Source: Thermodesulfovibrio sp. (lineage in GTDB: Bacteria; Nitrospirota; Thermodesulfovibrionia; Thermodesulfovibrionales; JdFR-85). From it: DNA of 19,184 nucleotides. This document shows, piece by piece, positions 7,713-15,235 of the stretch. How positions within the stretch are numbered: position 1 is the stretch's first letter; every line of letters starts with the position of its first letter. The notes beneath the pieces were generated by a model. The model saw nothing but the letters and a program-made list of their open reading frames with translations. It was not told the origin of the DNA and did not search any database. The stretch spans positions 1 to 19,184 of the forward strand of contig JALUAR010000086.1 of assembly GCA_027050975.1 (NCBI GenBank), in the 5' to 3' direction. The translations under genes and the position numbers were made by a program.

Positions 7713-9059
7713 ATGTCTAAAAGTATTCTTATTGTCGAAGACGAAGAGACCCTTAGAGAATCAATAAAAAGGGTCTTTTTGAAAGAGGGATACATTGTGG
7801 ATACAGCCTCCTCTGCCGAACATGCCTTACAGCTTCTTGAAGATAATCTGTATGATGTGATTATTACCGATATAATTCTTCCAGGAATGGACGGGCTGGA
7901 GATGCTGGAGAAGATAAAAGAGTACCAGCCGGACCAGATATGTATTGTTATCACTGCCTATGCCTCTATAGATACTGCTGTAAAGGCATTAAGAATCGGA
8001 GCCTATGACTATATCATGAAGCCAATAATTCACGAAGAGATAAAGCAGGTTGTAAAGAATGCCCTTCGACAAAAGAGATTGACCAGTGAGAACACCATTT
8101 TAAGAAAACAACTCATCAGGAGCTATGACTTTAGCAGCATTATCGGTGAGAGCAAGGTTATCAAAAACATCATAGAGGAGATAAAGAAGATAGCCGATAC
8201 GAAAAGCAATGTTCTGCTCCTTGGAGAAACAGGAACAGGTAAAGAACTATTTGCAAGGGTCATACATAACAACAGCTCCAGGGCCGAGATGCCCTTTGTA
8301 CCAATCAACTGCTCAGCCATTCCGGAAAATCTCCTTGAAAGTGAACTATTCGGTCATATCCGAGGGGCCTTCACCGGTGCCATCTCATCCAAAAAGGGCC
8401 TTTTCGAGGAGGCTGATGGTGGAACGGTCTTTTTAGATGAGATAGGAGACCTCCCTCCTGCATTTCAGGTCAAGCTGCTAAGGGTTCTGGAGGATCAGAT
8501 AATCAGGCCTGTTGGTAGTACAAAGGCCAGGAGGGTGGATATCAGATTTATTACTGCAACCAATAAAAACCTCTCAGAGGCTGTTAAAAACGGTCAGTTT
8601 CGTGAAGACCTTTTCTACAGAATAAACGTTATCACCATATCTTTGCCTCCGTTGAGGGAAAGAAGAGAAGATATTCCGCCATTGGTTGAGTATTATCTAA
8701 AAAAATATTCAGAAGAGTTCGGTCTTTCGCCGAAAAAGATATCATCCGAAGCCCTTTCAATAATGGTCAGTTACCGCTGGCCCGGCAATGTAAGAGAGTT
8801 GCAGAATATCATTGAACGGGCGGTACTGATTTCAGACAGTGACACAATTCTGCCTGAACATTTACCGGAGAATATTCGTCAGAGCGAAACATTTGTTGAA
8901 GAATCCCTGAATAAGGGGCTCTCCATAGAGGAATACATCCGTGCGTTTATTTTAAAGTACCAGCATATCTATAATGAACAGGAACTTGCTGAGAAGCTCG
9001 GAATTACCAGGAAAACACTTTGGGAAAAAAGAAAAAAATTGGGAATAAAAAGGTCATAG
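7713..9059 (+). CDS. NtrC-family sigma-54 response regulator (CbrB-like)
   Basis: The 448-residue protein has three domains in standard order. The receiver (4-115) has the acidic pair Glu9/Asp10, phospho-acceptor Asp53 in IITDIILPG and conserved Lys103. The AAA+ domain has Walker A GETGTGKE (171-178), the sigma-54 contact loop GAFTGA (218-223), Walker B VFLDE (239-243) and the YRWPGNVREL segment (354-363). A Fis-type helix-turn-helix lies at about 423-445 (ELAEKLGITRKTLWEKRKKLG). With GAFTGA intact it should activate sigma-54 promoters when phosphorylated by the adjacent kinase. A GGGGAG site precedes its ATG. A consensus sigma-54 promoter lies about 200 bases downstream, with palindromes beginning at its own stop codon. 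Confidence 0.96.
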   Translation: MSKSILIVEDEETLRESIKRVFLKEGYIVDTASSAEHALQLLEDNLYDVIITDIILPGMDGLEMLEKIKEYQPDQICIVITAYASIDTAVKALRIGAYDYIMKPIIHEEIKQVVKNALRQKRLTSENTILRKQLIRSYDFSSIIGESKVIKNIIEEIKKIADTKSNVLLLGETGTGKELFARVIHNNSSRAEMPFVPINCSAIPENLLESELFGHIRGAFTGAISSKKGLFEEADGGTVFLDEIGDLPPAFQVKLLRVLEDQIIRPVGSTKARRVDIRFITATNKNLSEAVKNGQFREDLFYRINVITISLPPLRERREDIPPLVEYYLKKYSEEFGLSPKKISSEALSIMVSYRWPGNVRELQNIIERAVLISDSDTILPEHLPENIRQSETFVEESLNKGLSIEEYIRAFILKYQHIYNEQELAEKLGITRKTLWEKRKKLGIKRS

Positions 9060-9163
9060 TTACCAGTTGTAACAGTTAACAAAAATTGCGGTTACTAAAT
9101 GTAACCTCCATTTTTCCTGAAAATACCTTCCGGATTTTTTAATTCTGCGTTACCTTTTGTTAC
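9059..9163. promoter_or_regulatory. Candidate enhancer sites: GTTAC-N5-GTAAC palindromes
   Basis: Two perfect palindromes of the form GTTAC-N5-GTAAC lie at 9059-9073 and 9091-9105 (the second extends to GGTTAC/GTAACC, 9090-9106). Their centres are 32 bases apart, about three helical turns. A third copy with one mismatch (GTTAC-N5-GTTAC) is at 9149-9163, and a half site lies at 9237-9241. Relative to the predicted sigma-54 start near 9291 the centres fall at about -225, -193 and -135, normal distances for NtrC-type enhancers. They are the best candidate binding sites for the regulator encoded just upstream. The second, followed by a T-run at 9111-9115, could instead be a weak terminator. Confidence 0.6.
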
Positions 9164-9264
9164 ACTCCAGAAAATCCTTCCAGAGCTACGAAAAAAGCAG
9201 CTTTCACATGGTGCATCAAATCTTCTGGATGTATTAGTTACATAACAAATAGAAAGTCTATTAT

Positions 9265-9280
9265 TGGCACTTTTCTTGCA
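9265..9280 (+). promoter_or_regulatory. Consensus sigma-54 promoter (TGGCAC-N5-TTGCA)
   Basis: Bases 9265-9270 read TGGCAC and 9276-9280 read TTGCA with a 5-base spacer, so GG and GC have the exact spacing of a -24/-12 promoter. The predicted start is about 9291, only 7 bases before the ATG at 9298. It lies directly downstream of a sigma-54 activator gene and of palindromic candidate enhancers. No competing sigma-70 promoter is obvious in the gap. Confidence 0.88.
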
Positions 9281-9297
9281 GTCATGATTATTTACAA

Positions 9298-11178
9298 ATG
9301 CTGACAGAAGAGCTGATAGAGATATTCAAAAAGACCCCTCCCTTCCATATACTCAATGAAAGGGATATAGAGATTCTTGTTGAGTCAGTGGCAATGGAGT
9401 ACTATCCGAGGGGATACAAAATCCTTTTACAGGATGGTCCCCCCAGTGATGCCCTCAGGTTAATCAAAAAAGGTGTGATCAAGGTATATGTCACCTCAGA
9501 GGATGATGACGAGATAATAATTGATTACCGAAGCGAAGGGGAGTTCTTCGGCATCATATCCGTCATAAGCGGCGATCGGTCAAGAGCAACTGTACAGGCT
9601 GTAGAAGACACAATCTGTTACGTGATACCTAAGGATATACTTATGAAAATAATGGAAAGAAATCCTACACTGAACGAATATTTCCTTAAATCCTATTTCC
9701 TTCATTTTATGGATAGAACATACGATGAGACAAGAAAGAGGTTCACCCTTTTTTGCCATGGTGACAGGTCACTCTTTACCACACCAGTGGGAGCAATCAT
9801 CAGGAGAGAACCAGTAACAATCAGTGAGGATGCAAGCATCTGGGATGCAGCTCGGGTGATGACCGCGGAAAATATCGGCTCTTTAATAATCACAAACAAG
9901 GCAGGAGTTCCTGTAGGGTTAATCACTGACCGTGACCTTAGAGAGCGTGTCATTGCTCGAAAAAGGGATGTTAATGAAGAGGTAAGACATATCATGAGTT
10001 CCTCCCTGATAAGAATTGATGCCAATGAACTCTGTTTTGAAGCCCTCCTGAAGATGATCAGATACAATATACACCATTTATTGGTTATAGAAAGCGGAGA
10101 ACTCAAAGGTATTGTCTCAAACCATGACTTTATGCTGCTACAGGGACACTCTCCCCTGGTCTTAATAAAAGAGATCGACGAGGCCCAGCAGATAGAAGTC
10201 CTTTCAACGATAAAATCAAAACTCTTCAGAATTATCTCTGGACTTTTAAGAGATGGTGCAAAGGCACATAATCTTGCAGGTTTGATAACTGAGATAACAG
10301 AGAAGATAATAAACAGGGTAGTTGACTTTATTGAAAAAAGGCTTGGCCCTCCACCCTTATCTTATGCCCTTTTTGTGTATGGTGACGGAGGCAGGCGTGA
10401 ACTCACTCTAAATCCATATGTAAAACTCGGCGTGATATTAGAGGATACAAACAATGTAACAACACTGCAACACACCAATAAATATTTTGAAGAGTTTGTA
10501 ACCCTTTTGAATGAACAGCTTAGAAAGATCGAATATATTGATACGGCTGTCCTTAGCACCGAAGAGGTACGTTGCTTTACCGAATGGAAGAATCTTTTGA
10601 AACAGTGGGCAGAGGACCCATTTCATATCAGACCTGATGAGGATTTTGTTGATCTGAGGGTAATCAGGGGTGCCACTGAGTGGGGTACCGGGTTATCAGA
10701 ATACCTGCTTCTGCTTCTTGGACAACATGATGAGCTAATGGACTATTATGCTACAGTCACCGTTGAAAACAGACCACCCCTTGGGTTTCTCAGACGTTTT
10801 GTCGTTGATAAAACAGGCGAGCACAAGGATGAACTGAATCTTTATACAAAGGGTCTGAAGCCTATCGTAGACTCTGCAAGGATTTTTGCTATTGAAAAGG
10901 GCATTAGCGACAAATCAACTATAAAAAGACTCACCAAATTGAGCAAAAGGTTCAATTTCGAGTATGCCGATGATGTTCAGAAGGCATTCGAATATATATA
11001 TACCCTGCTGATTCATGAACAGGTTCAAAAATTCGAAAGCGGCAGTATAGTTGATGACTTTATCAATCCAGAAAGGCTTGGCACATTAGAGAAAAAGACC
11101 CTTAAAGAGGCGTTTCAACTAATAGCCAACCTGTACGACCTGATAGAAAAGAACTACAAAACCGAGAGGGTTTCATGA
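9298..11178 (+). CDS. cNMP-binding/CBS/DUF294 protein with degenerate nucleotidyltransferase motif
   Basis: The 626-residue soluble protein has a cyclic-nucleotide-type domain (about 15-130, with GEFFGIISVISGDRSRATV as the phosphate-binding cassette region). Two CBS repeats follow at about 160-215 and 225-280 (GSLIITNKAGVPVGLITDRDL; HHLLVIESGELKGIVSNHD). Then come the DUF294 nucleotidyltransferase-like domain (about 300-440) and its C-terminal partner (about 470-615). The usual catalytic stretch is recalled as G-S-x-G-R-x-E-Q-T-L-x-T-D-Q-D. Here it reads GDGGRRELTLNPYVK (362-376), so both metal-binding aspartates are replaced by Tyr374 and Lys376. Transferase activity therefore looks lost, leaving a ligand-sensing role. 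It is the first gene after the sigma-54 promoter, and its stop overlaps the exonuclease ATG by 4 bases. No Shine-Dalgarno is visible. Confidence 0.9.
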   Translation: MLTEELIEIFKKTPPFHILNERDIEILVESVAMEYYPRGYKILLQDGPPSDALRLIKKGVIKVYVTSEDDDEIIIDYRSEGEFFGIISVISGDRSRATVQAVEDTICYVIPKDILMKIMERNPTLNEYFLKSYFLHFMDRTYDETRKRFTLFCHGDRSLFTTPVGAIIRREPVTISEDASIWDAARVMTAENIGSLIITNKAGVPVGLITDRDLRERVIARKRDVNEEVRHIMSSSLIRIDANELCFEALLKMIRYNIHHLLVIESGELKGIVSNHDFMLLQGHSPLVLIKEIDEAQQIEVLSTIKSKLFRIISGLLRDGAKAHNLAGLITEITEKIINRVVDFIEKRLGPPPLSYALFVYGDGGRRELTLNPYVKLGVILEDTNNVTTLQHTNKYFEEFVTLLNEQLRKIEYIDTAVLSTEEVRCFTEWKNLLKQWAEDPFHIRPDEDFVDLRVIRGATEWGTGLSEYLLLLLGQHDELMDYYATVTVENRPPLGFLRRFVVDKTGEHKDELNLYTKGLKPIVDSARIFAIEKGISDKSTIKRLTKLSKRFNFEYADDVQKAFEYIYTLLIHEQVQKFESGSIVDDFINPERLGTLEKKTLKEAFQLIANLYDLIEKNYKTERVS

Positions 11179-11882
11179 GCCTGGCAATACTTACAAAATT
11201 ATTCAAACATGAATACAAGACAGTGCCTTTACCGTTGAGGGCACAGAAAGGTTTGAAAAAGAGGCTGAACCTCAAAAAGAGGATAGAGGAAGTGGATTTT
11301 GTCTCCTTTGACACTGAACTGACAGGGCTGGATTTTCAAGAGGACTCCATAATATCCATCGGTGCTATCAGAATGAAGGGTGGCAGGATTTTTCCTGCAC
11401 AGACATTTTACAGTCTTGTAAGGCCAGAAAGCGAACTCAAGACAGACAGCATAGTTGTCCACGGCATAACTCCCGATGACCTGAATGCGGCTCCTGACAT
11501 AAAGGATGTATTGGTGGAGTTTTTTGAGTTCATAGATGATGCTGTTCTGATCGGTCACTTTGTTTTCATAGATGTCAAGTTCCTGGACAAGGCATTGAAG
11601 AAACATTTCGGTATAAAACTGCAGAATCCTGTAATAGACACATTTAACATACATGAATGGCTCTATGATAATGACTCAGCTTTTTCCAGACACTACAGGG
11701 GGATGACCACAAAAAAGGATCTTTTTTCCATGGCAAGACGGTATGGACTGCTCATTGAGCAGTCTCATAATGCCCTTTACGACGCTTATCTGACAGCCCA
11801 GCTCTTTCAGGTCTTTTTACGATTTTTGCCGGGCTGCGGAATCAATACGCTCGAAGAGCTTTTAATGATAGGTAGGGCTTAA
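11175..11882 (+). CDS. DEDDh 3'-5' exonuclease (DnaQ/PolC epsilon-like)
   Basis: The 235-residue protein has a basic 40-residue N-terminal arm followed by a DnaQ-type exonuclease fold. Exo I is FDTELTGL with Asp46 and Glu48. Exo II is LIGHFVFIDVKFL with Asp133; the more common HN pair is HF here. Exo III is HNALYDAYLTAQ with His198 and Asp203. All four acidic ligands and the general-base histidine are present, so it should hydrolyse nucleic acid or short oligonucleotides from the 3' end with two metals. It overlaps the DUF294 gene by ATGA and is followed by the symporter gene. From memory, DUF294-exonuclease pairs next to solute symporters recur in several proteobacterial groups, but the joint function is not established. 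Confidence 0.92.
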   Translation: MSLAILTKLFKHEYKTVPLPLRAQKGLKKRLNLKKRIEEVDFVSFDTELTGLDFQEDSIISIGAIRMKGGRIFPAQTFYSLVRPESELKTDSIVVHGITPDDLNAAPDIKDVLVEFFEFIDDAVLIGHFVFIDVKFLDKALKKHFGIKLQNPVIDTFNIHEWLYDNDSAFSRHYRGMTTKKDLFSMARRYGLLIEQSHNALYDAYLTAQLFQVFLRFLPGCGINTLEELLMIGRA

Positions 11883-11921
11883 AACCGTCTTTTTTAAACA
11901 AAAAACAGAAAGCTCCAGAAG

Positions 11922-11988
11922 AAAGGAGGTGAAAGGGAGGGCAGATTTTTAAGTTTTTAGTTTTAACTAAAAAACTAGTGGAAGGAGG
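11922..11988 (+). promoter_or_regulatory. Intergenic structure before symporter: orphan Shine-Dalgarno, hairpin, real Shine-Dalgarno
   Basis: The 111-base gap after the exonuclease gene holds an AAAGGAGGTG (11922-11931) with no usable ORF behind it, then an inverted repeat at 11952-11976 (AGTTTTTAGTT against AACTAAAAAACT, one bulge). Next is the real AAGGAGG (11982-11988), 5 bases before the GTG start at 11994. The orphan site could bind a ribosome and protect the mRNA, and the hairpin could set processing or expression between upstream and downstream genes. Both roles are inference. Confidence 0.5.
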
Positions 11989-11993
11989 TAAAG

Positions 11994-13946
11994 GTGACTA
12001 CAGCAACAATATGGCTTTTCATCTTTGTTCTTGCCTACTGGGTCTATTGTATTTACTGGGGAGTAAAAGGCGCAAGAACAGCCAAGACAGCTTCAGACTA
12101 CTTTATTGCAGGAAGAAAGATCCCGGTCTGGGTCTTTGTTCTTGCTGCAACAGCAACCTCATTCTCTGGATGGACATTTATCGGTCATCCAGGGCTAGTT
12201 TATCGTGATGGCTTCCAGTATGCCTATGCATCTTTCTACGCGATTACCATTCCCTTTACAGGAGTTATCTTCCTTAAGAGACAGTGGATGCTTGGCAAGA
12301 GGTTCGGCTATGTCACCCCTGGAGAGATGTATGCAGACTACTTCCGCTCAGACCTGATGAGAATCCTGACCGTTATAGTTGCCCTTGTTTACTCAGTCCC
12401 TTATCTCGGTGTTCAGCTGAGAGCTTCCGGATTCCTTTTCAATGTTCTTACCGACGGACTTCTTGGTGTTGAGGTTGGAATGTGGCTTCTGTCCATAGTC
12501 GTTGTTATCTATGTTGCATCCGGTGGACTCAGGGCAGTGGCCTATGTTGATACCATGCAAGCCATACTCCTCGCCCTTGGTATCATTGCCATCGGTCTCA
12601 TCACACTGAATGCAGTTGGAGGCATGGGTGCACTGAGTGAGGGCATTGCAAAACTCGCAGAAATTGACCAGAAGAGAACTCCAGACGGATACAGTCACTA
12701 TATTGCAATTCCAGGAGTAATCCAGTTTGTTAAATCTGGACCCAAGGCTGCCGGTGGTGCATGGACAGGTATAATGATCCTGACATACATGTTCGCATTG
12801 ATGGGGATTCAGTCTGCACCTGCATTCTCCATGTGGTCATTCTCAAACAAGAATCCAAGACCCTTTGCCCCACAGCAGGTCTGGGCATCCTCCTTCGGCA
12901 TCGGATTCATTCTCATCTTCTTCACCGCTATCCAGGGCCTCGGTGCACACCTGATTGGTGCTGATGCCGCTATGCTCAAGGCTGGCTATGCAAAGGACAT
13001 TCTTCATCTTGGTAAAGACCTTATGGAGATGCCTGGTAAGCAGGGTTATCTTGTTCCAGTGCTTATTCATATAATGAGTGATACCGCTCCATGGCTGGTG
13101 GGTCTGCTTGCAGTTTGTGCACTGGCAGCAATGCAGTCAACAGGTTCTGCTTACATGTCAACAGCAGCGGGAATGCTTACAAGGGACCTCTACAAGAGGT
13201 TTATCAACCCCGGTGCATCCCATAAGACCCAGAAGCTCTTCGGAAGAATCGGTGTTCTTGTGATTACCGGACTTGCTCTCGTAGTTGCTACCACTTCTAA
13301 AGATGCTCTCGTTCTCCTTGGTGGTCTTGCTGTTGCATACGGGTTCCAGATGTGGCCAGCACTGATAGCAACCTGCTGGTGGCCCTGGCTGACAAGACAG
13401 GGAGTGACACTGGGACTGATTGCCGGTCTGATAGCTGTTACCTGTACAGAAACAATCGGTCAGAAATGGCTTGGTATAACTGCCTGGGGTAGATGGCCAC
13501 TCACAATTCACTCAGCAGGCTGGGGTATAATATTCAACCTCGGTACTGCTATAATTGTATCATTCCTAACTCAAAACAAGGACGACATGGCCCATAAGAT
13601 GAAGTTCCACGAGTTCCTCAAAGAGCATGCCGGTCTTCGTCCGGAGAAGAAAAAACTTGTTCCAGTTGCATGGATTATAACCATTACATGGTTCTTCTTC
13701 GGCATTGGTCCTGGTGCTGTAATTGGAAACACCATCTTTGGAAACCCAAATGATCCATCAACATGGGTATTTGGTATTCCATCTATTTGGGCATGGCACC
13801 TTATCTGGTGGGCACTTGGTGTGTTCATGATGTGGTTCCTCGCTTACAAGATGGAGATGTCCACAATGCCTGAGAAGGAGATAGTTGCCCTTGTTGAAGA
13901 CATAGGTGACCTTAAAGTGGCAAGATTGGATGTGGAAAAGCCGTAA
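11994..13946 (+). CDS. Sodium:solute symporter (SSS/SLC5 family)
   Basis: This 650-residue inner-membrane protein has roughly 12-14 hydrophobic helices. SSS landmarks are an early SDYFIAGRKIP (34-44), ATSFSGWTFIGHPG (54-67), PYLGVQLRASG (136-146), GGLRAVAYVDTMQA in the fifth-helix region, and AAMQSTGSAYMSTAAGMLTRDLY, which corresponds to the helix supplying sodium ligands. It should use the sodium gradient to import a small organic solute, by analogy with acetate, proline or short-chain acid carriers; the substrate is not readable. Translation starts at GTG with AAGGAGG 5 bases before. It closes the sigma-54 operon and is followed by a strong terminator. Its transporter motifs resemble those of the sensor kinase upstream, suggesting a shared or related ligand. 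Confidence 0.93.
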   Translation: MTTATIWLFIFVLAYWVYCIYWGVKGARTAKTASDYFIAGRKIPVWVFVLAATATSFSGWTFIGHPGLVYRDGFQYAYASFYAITIPFTGVIFLKRQWMLGKRFGYVTPGEMYADYFRSDLMRILTVIVALVYSVPYLGVQLRASGFLFNVLTDGLLGVEVGMWLLSIVVVIYVASGGLRAVAYVDTMQAILLALGIIAIGLITLNAVGGMGALSEGIAKLAEIDQKRTPDGYSHYIAIPGVIQFVKSGPKAAGGAWTGIMILTYMFALMGIQSAPAFSMWSFSNKNPRPFAPQQVWASSFGIGFILIFFTAIQGLGAHLIGADAAMLKAGYAKDILHLGKDLMEMPGKQGYLVPVLIHIMSDTAPWLVGLLAVCALAAMQSTGSAYMSTAAGMLTRDLYKRFINPGASHKTQKLFGRIGVLVITGLALVVATTSKDALVLLGGLAVAYGFQMWPALIATCWWPWLTRQGVTLGLIAGLIAVTCTETIGQKWLGITAWGRWPLTIHSAGWGIIFNLGTAIIVSFLTQNKDDMAHKMKFHEFLKEHAGLRPEKKKLVPVAWIITITWFFFGIGPGAVIGNTIFGNPNDPSTWVFGIPSIWAWHLIWWALGVFMMWFLAYKMEMSTMPEKEIVALVEDIGDLKVARLDVEKP

Positions 13947-13956
13947 TTATCCCTTT

Positions 13957-13993
13957 ATAGCAGGGGCATTTCAGAATGCCCCTGCTATCTTTT
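13957..13993 (+). terminator. Intrinsic terminator after the symporter
   Basis: A 14-bp perfect GC-rich stem (13957-13970 with 13975-13988, core AGCAGGGGCATT) closes a 4-base TCAG loop and is followed by CTTTT. It lies 10 bases after the symporter stop and ends the transporter operon. Confidence 0.93.
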
Positions 13994-14023
13994 CAATGTT
14001 TCATTGAAACAATTCAAACTGTT

Positions 14024-14053
14024 TTGAAAAGACTGTAATACTTAATGTATAAT
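14024..14053 (+). promoter_or_regulatory. Sigma-70 promoter for the small membrane protein/TPR pair
   Basis: TTGAAA (14024-14029) and an exact TATAAT (14048-14053) are 18 bases apart. The predicted start near 14060 gives a leader of only about 9 bases before the ATG at 14069, cutting into its GAGG site. A small inverted repeat (GTTTC/GAAAC, 13998-14010) lies just upstream. Confidence 0.72.
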
Positions 14054-14068
14054 TTAGCGAGGTAGATT

Positions 14069-14329
14069 ATGGAAACAGGCAATTTATTGGTTATCTGGTA
14101 CGGTGCAACATCTTTCCTTATGGGGCTATTGCTTTTCTTTCCCACAAGGAAATTCATCCTTGCATTAAGTGCAAACAGGGCTCAACGGAAACTCAATCGA
14201 GAGCTGACGGAAGATGAGATAAACAGGCTCAGAAAACGTTCCATGTACATATCGGTAATAGTCTCGATGAGTTTCTCTTTTATCTATAACAGAGTTATTA
14301 TGTTCAAGTTTTTCGGTGGAATCAGTTAG
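14069..14329 (+). CDS. Small two-helix membrane protein of unknown function
   Basis: The 86-residue product has a hydrophobic helix at about 6-24 (LVIWYGATSFLMGLLLFFP) and a charged central stretch (NRAQRKLNRELTEDEINRLRKR). A second hydrophobic segment begins at about residue 58 (MYISVIVSMSFSFIYN). I do not recognise the family. It has a GAGG 6 bases before the ATG and a convincing promoter. The next gene begins 6 bases after its stop, with a Shine-Dalgarno overlapping that stop, so it is probably co-transcribed and coupled with the TPR protein. A membrane scaffold or assembly partner role is possible but unsupported. Confidence 0.78.
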   Translation: METGNLLVIWYGATSFLMGLLLFFPTRKFILALSANRAQRKLNRELTEDEINRLRKRSMYISVIVSMSFSFIYNRVIMFKFFGGIS

Positions 14330-14335
14330 AGGTAT

Positions 14336-14908
14336 ATGAAATATCGCAATACATCCGGAATCATAGCCTTAATTCTTCTTGCATTAATAACAGGCTTTGT
14401 CATATATTGGCGCACCACAGTTGAAGAGATCCCGGGCGATTATCATGTAAGAAAAGGGAATTATCGCCTTGAGGATGGATTTTACGATCAGGCCATAGAG
14501 GAGTTTAATCTTGCCTTAAAGAAAAATCCCAAACATCCCCATGCCTTGCTCGGGCTTGCAATCACATATATGCAGATGGGCAAAAACCAGATGGCTCTTC
14601 AATACTTCAACAAAACCATTGAACTATCACCGGAGCTTGCCGTGGCCTATGCTGACAGGGGAATCCTTTATGACAGAATGGGTGAATACGAAAAAGCCTT
14701 GGCTGATTACAAAAAGGCTCTTAAGCTGAACCCTGAGCTTGCAAAAGGTCCTGGATGGCTCTGGAGATTCCTTCATAACATAGATGAGAAACCTCCTACA
14801 ATTGCCGACAGAGCCAGGTATTTAGAGGCTGAACTCAAAAAACCTCCGGAAAAGCGGGTGCTGAGAATTCCTGAGCTTGACAAAAAACAGCGGATGTACA
14901 AGAAGTAA
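14336..14908 (+). CDS. Membrane-anchored TPR-repeat protein
   Basis: The 190-residue protein has one N-terminal anchor helix (about 9-25, IIALILLALITGFVIYW) followed by three tetratricopeptide repeats at about 35-68, 69-102 and 103-136. Their consensus positions are visible (GxYDQAIEEFNLALKKNP; ALLGLAITYMQMGKNQMALQYFNKTIELSP; AYADRGILYDRMGEYEKALADYKKALKLNP). A basic, proline-containing tail follows. Such proteins act as protein-binding scaffolds, here probably on the periplasmic face. It is coupled to the small membrane protein upstream (AGAGG across that stop). No catalytic motif is seen, and the partner is unknown. Confidence 0.9.
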   Translation: MKYRNTSGIIALILLALITGFVIYWRTTVEEIPGDYHVRKGNYRLEDGFYDQAIEEFNLALKKNPKHPHALLGLAITYMQMGKNQMALQYFNKTIELSPELAVAYADRGILYDRMGEYEKALADYKKALKLNPELAKGPGWLWRFLHNIDEKPPTIADRARYLEAELKKPPEKRVLRIPELDKKQRMYKK

Positions 14909-15199
14909 CCTCCTCATCTAATACATAGAACTCCCCTTATCCATCTAAGCTTTAACAAATAAGTACTGCTCTTCTTCAAAAGAGTGCCTAAAAATAAAAG
15001 GGTTCAACGAATTGGAAAAAGAACCCAAAACAAAAAAAAGACTTGACTCCTTACTTTTAGGTGCAGGGATTATAATATAGCTCTGGAGAGGCCCCCTTCC
15101 CTGTTCCTCTTTTCACACACCAAAATCCTCAGAGAAAACCTTACCATTGTTATTTTCATCCCAGATTAAGCAAATACTCAATGTTTATAAACAAAATAC
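14909..15199. other. Intergenic stretch with no gene seen; weak hairpins and an isolated TATAAT
   Basis: I find no credible ORF here. A GGGTTC/GAACCC inverted repeat (14999-15026) would resemble a terminator only for minus-strand transcription, since a T-rich run follows it on that strand. A lone TATAAT at 15071-15076 has a TTGACT 22 bases upstream, too far for a normal promoter. A weak AGAGG/CCTCT stem followed by TTTT lies at about 15087-15113. No convincing terminator for the TPR gene was found. Confidence 0.5.
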
Positions 15200-15228
15200 T
15201 TGACAAAAAGAAAATTTGGGAATATAAT
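15200..15228 (+). promoter_or_regulatory. Consensus sigma-70 promoter of the DUF6502 cassette
   Basis: TTGACA (15200-15205) and TATAAT (15223-15228) are both exact and separated by exactly 17 bases, the ideal arrangement. The predicted start is at 15235-15236, the first base of or one base before the ATG at 15236, so the transcript should be leaderless. Confidence 0.9.
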
Positions 15229-15235
15229 ACCAAAT

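Noticed and set aside
11931..11954. Tiny GTG ORF (7 codons) after the orphan ribosome site
   Set aside because: The start overlaps the Shine-Dalgarno itself, so spacing is impossible.
15200..15235. TTG start for DUF6502 at 15200
   Set aside because: The codon coincides with the -35 box of an ideal promoter and has no ribosome site; the family N-terminus fits the ATG at 15236.
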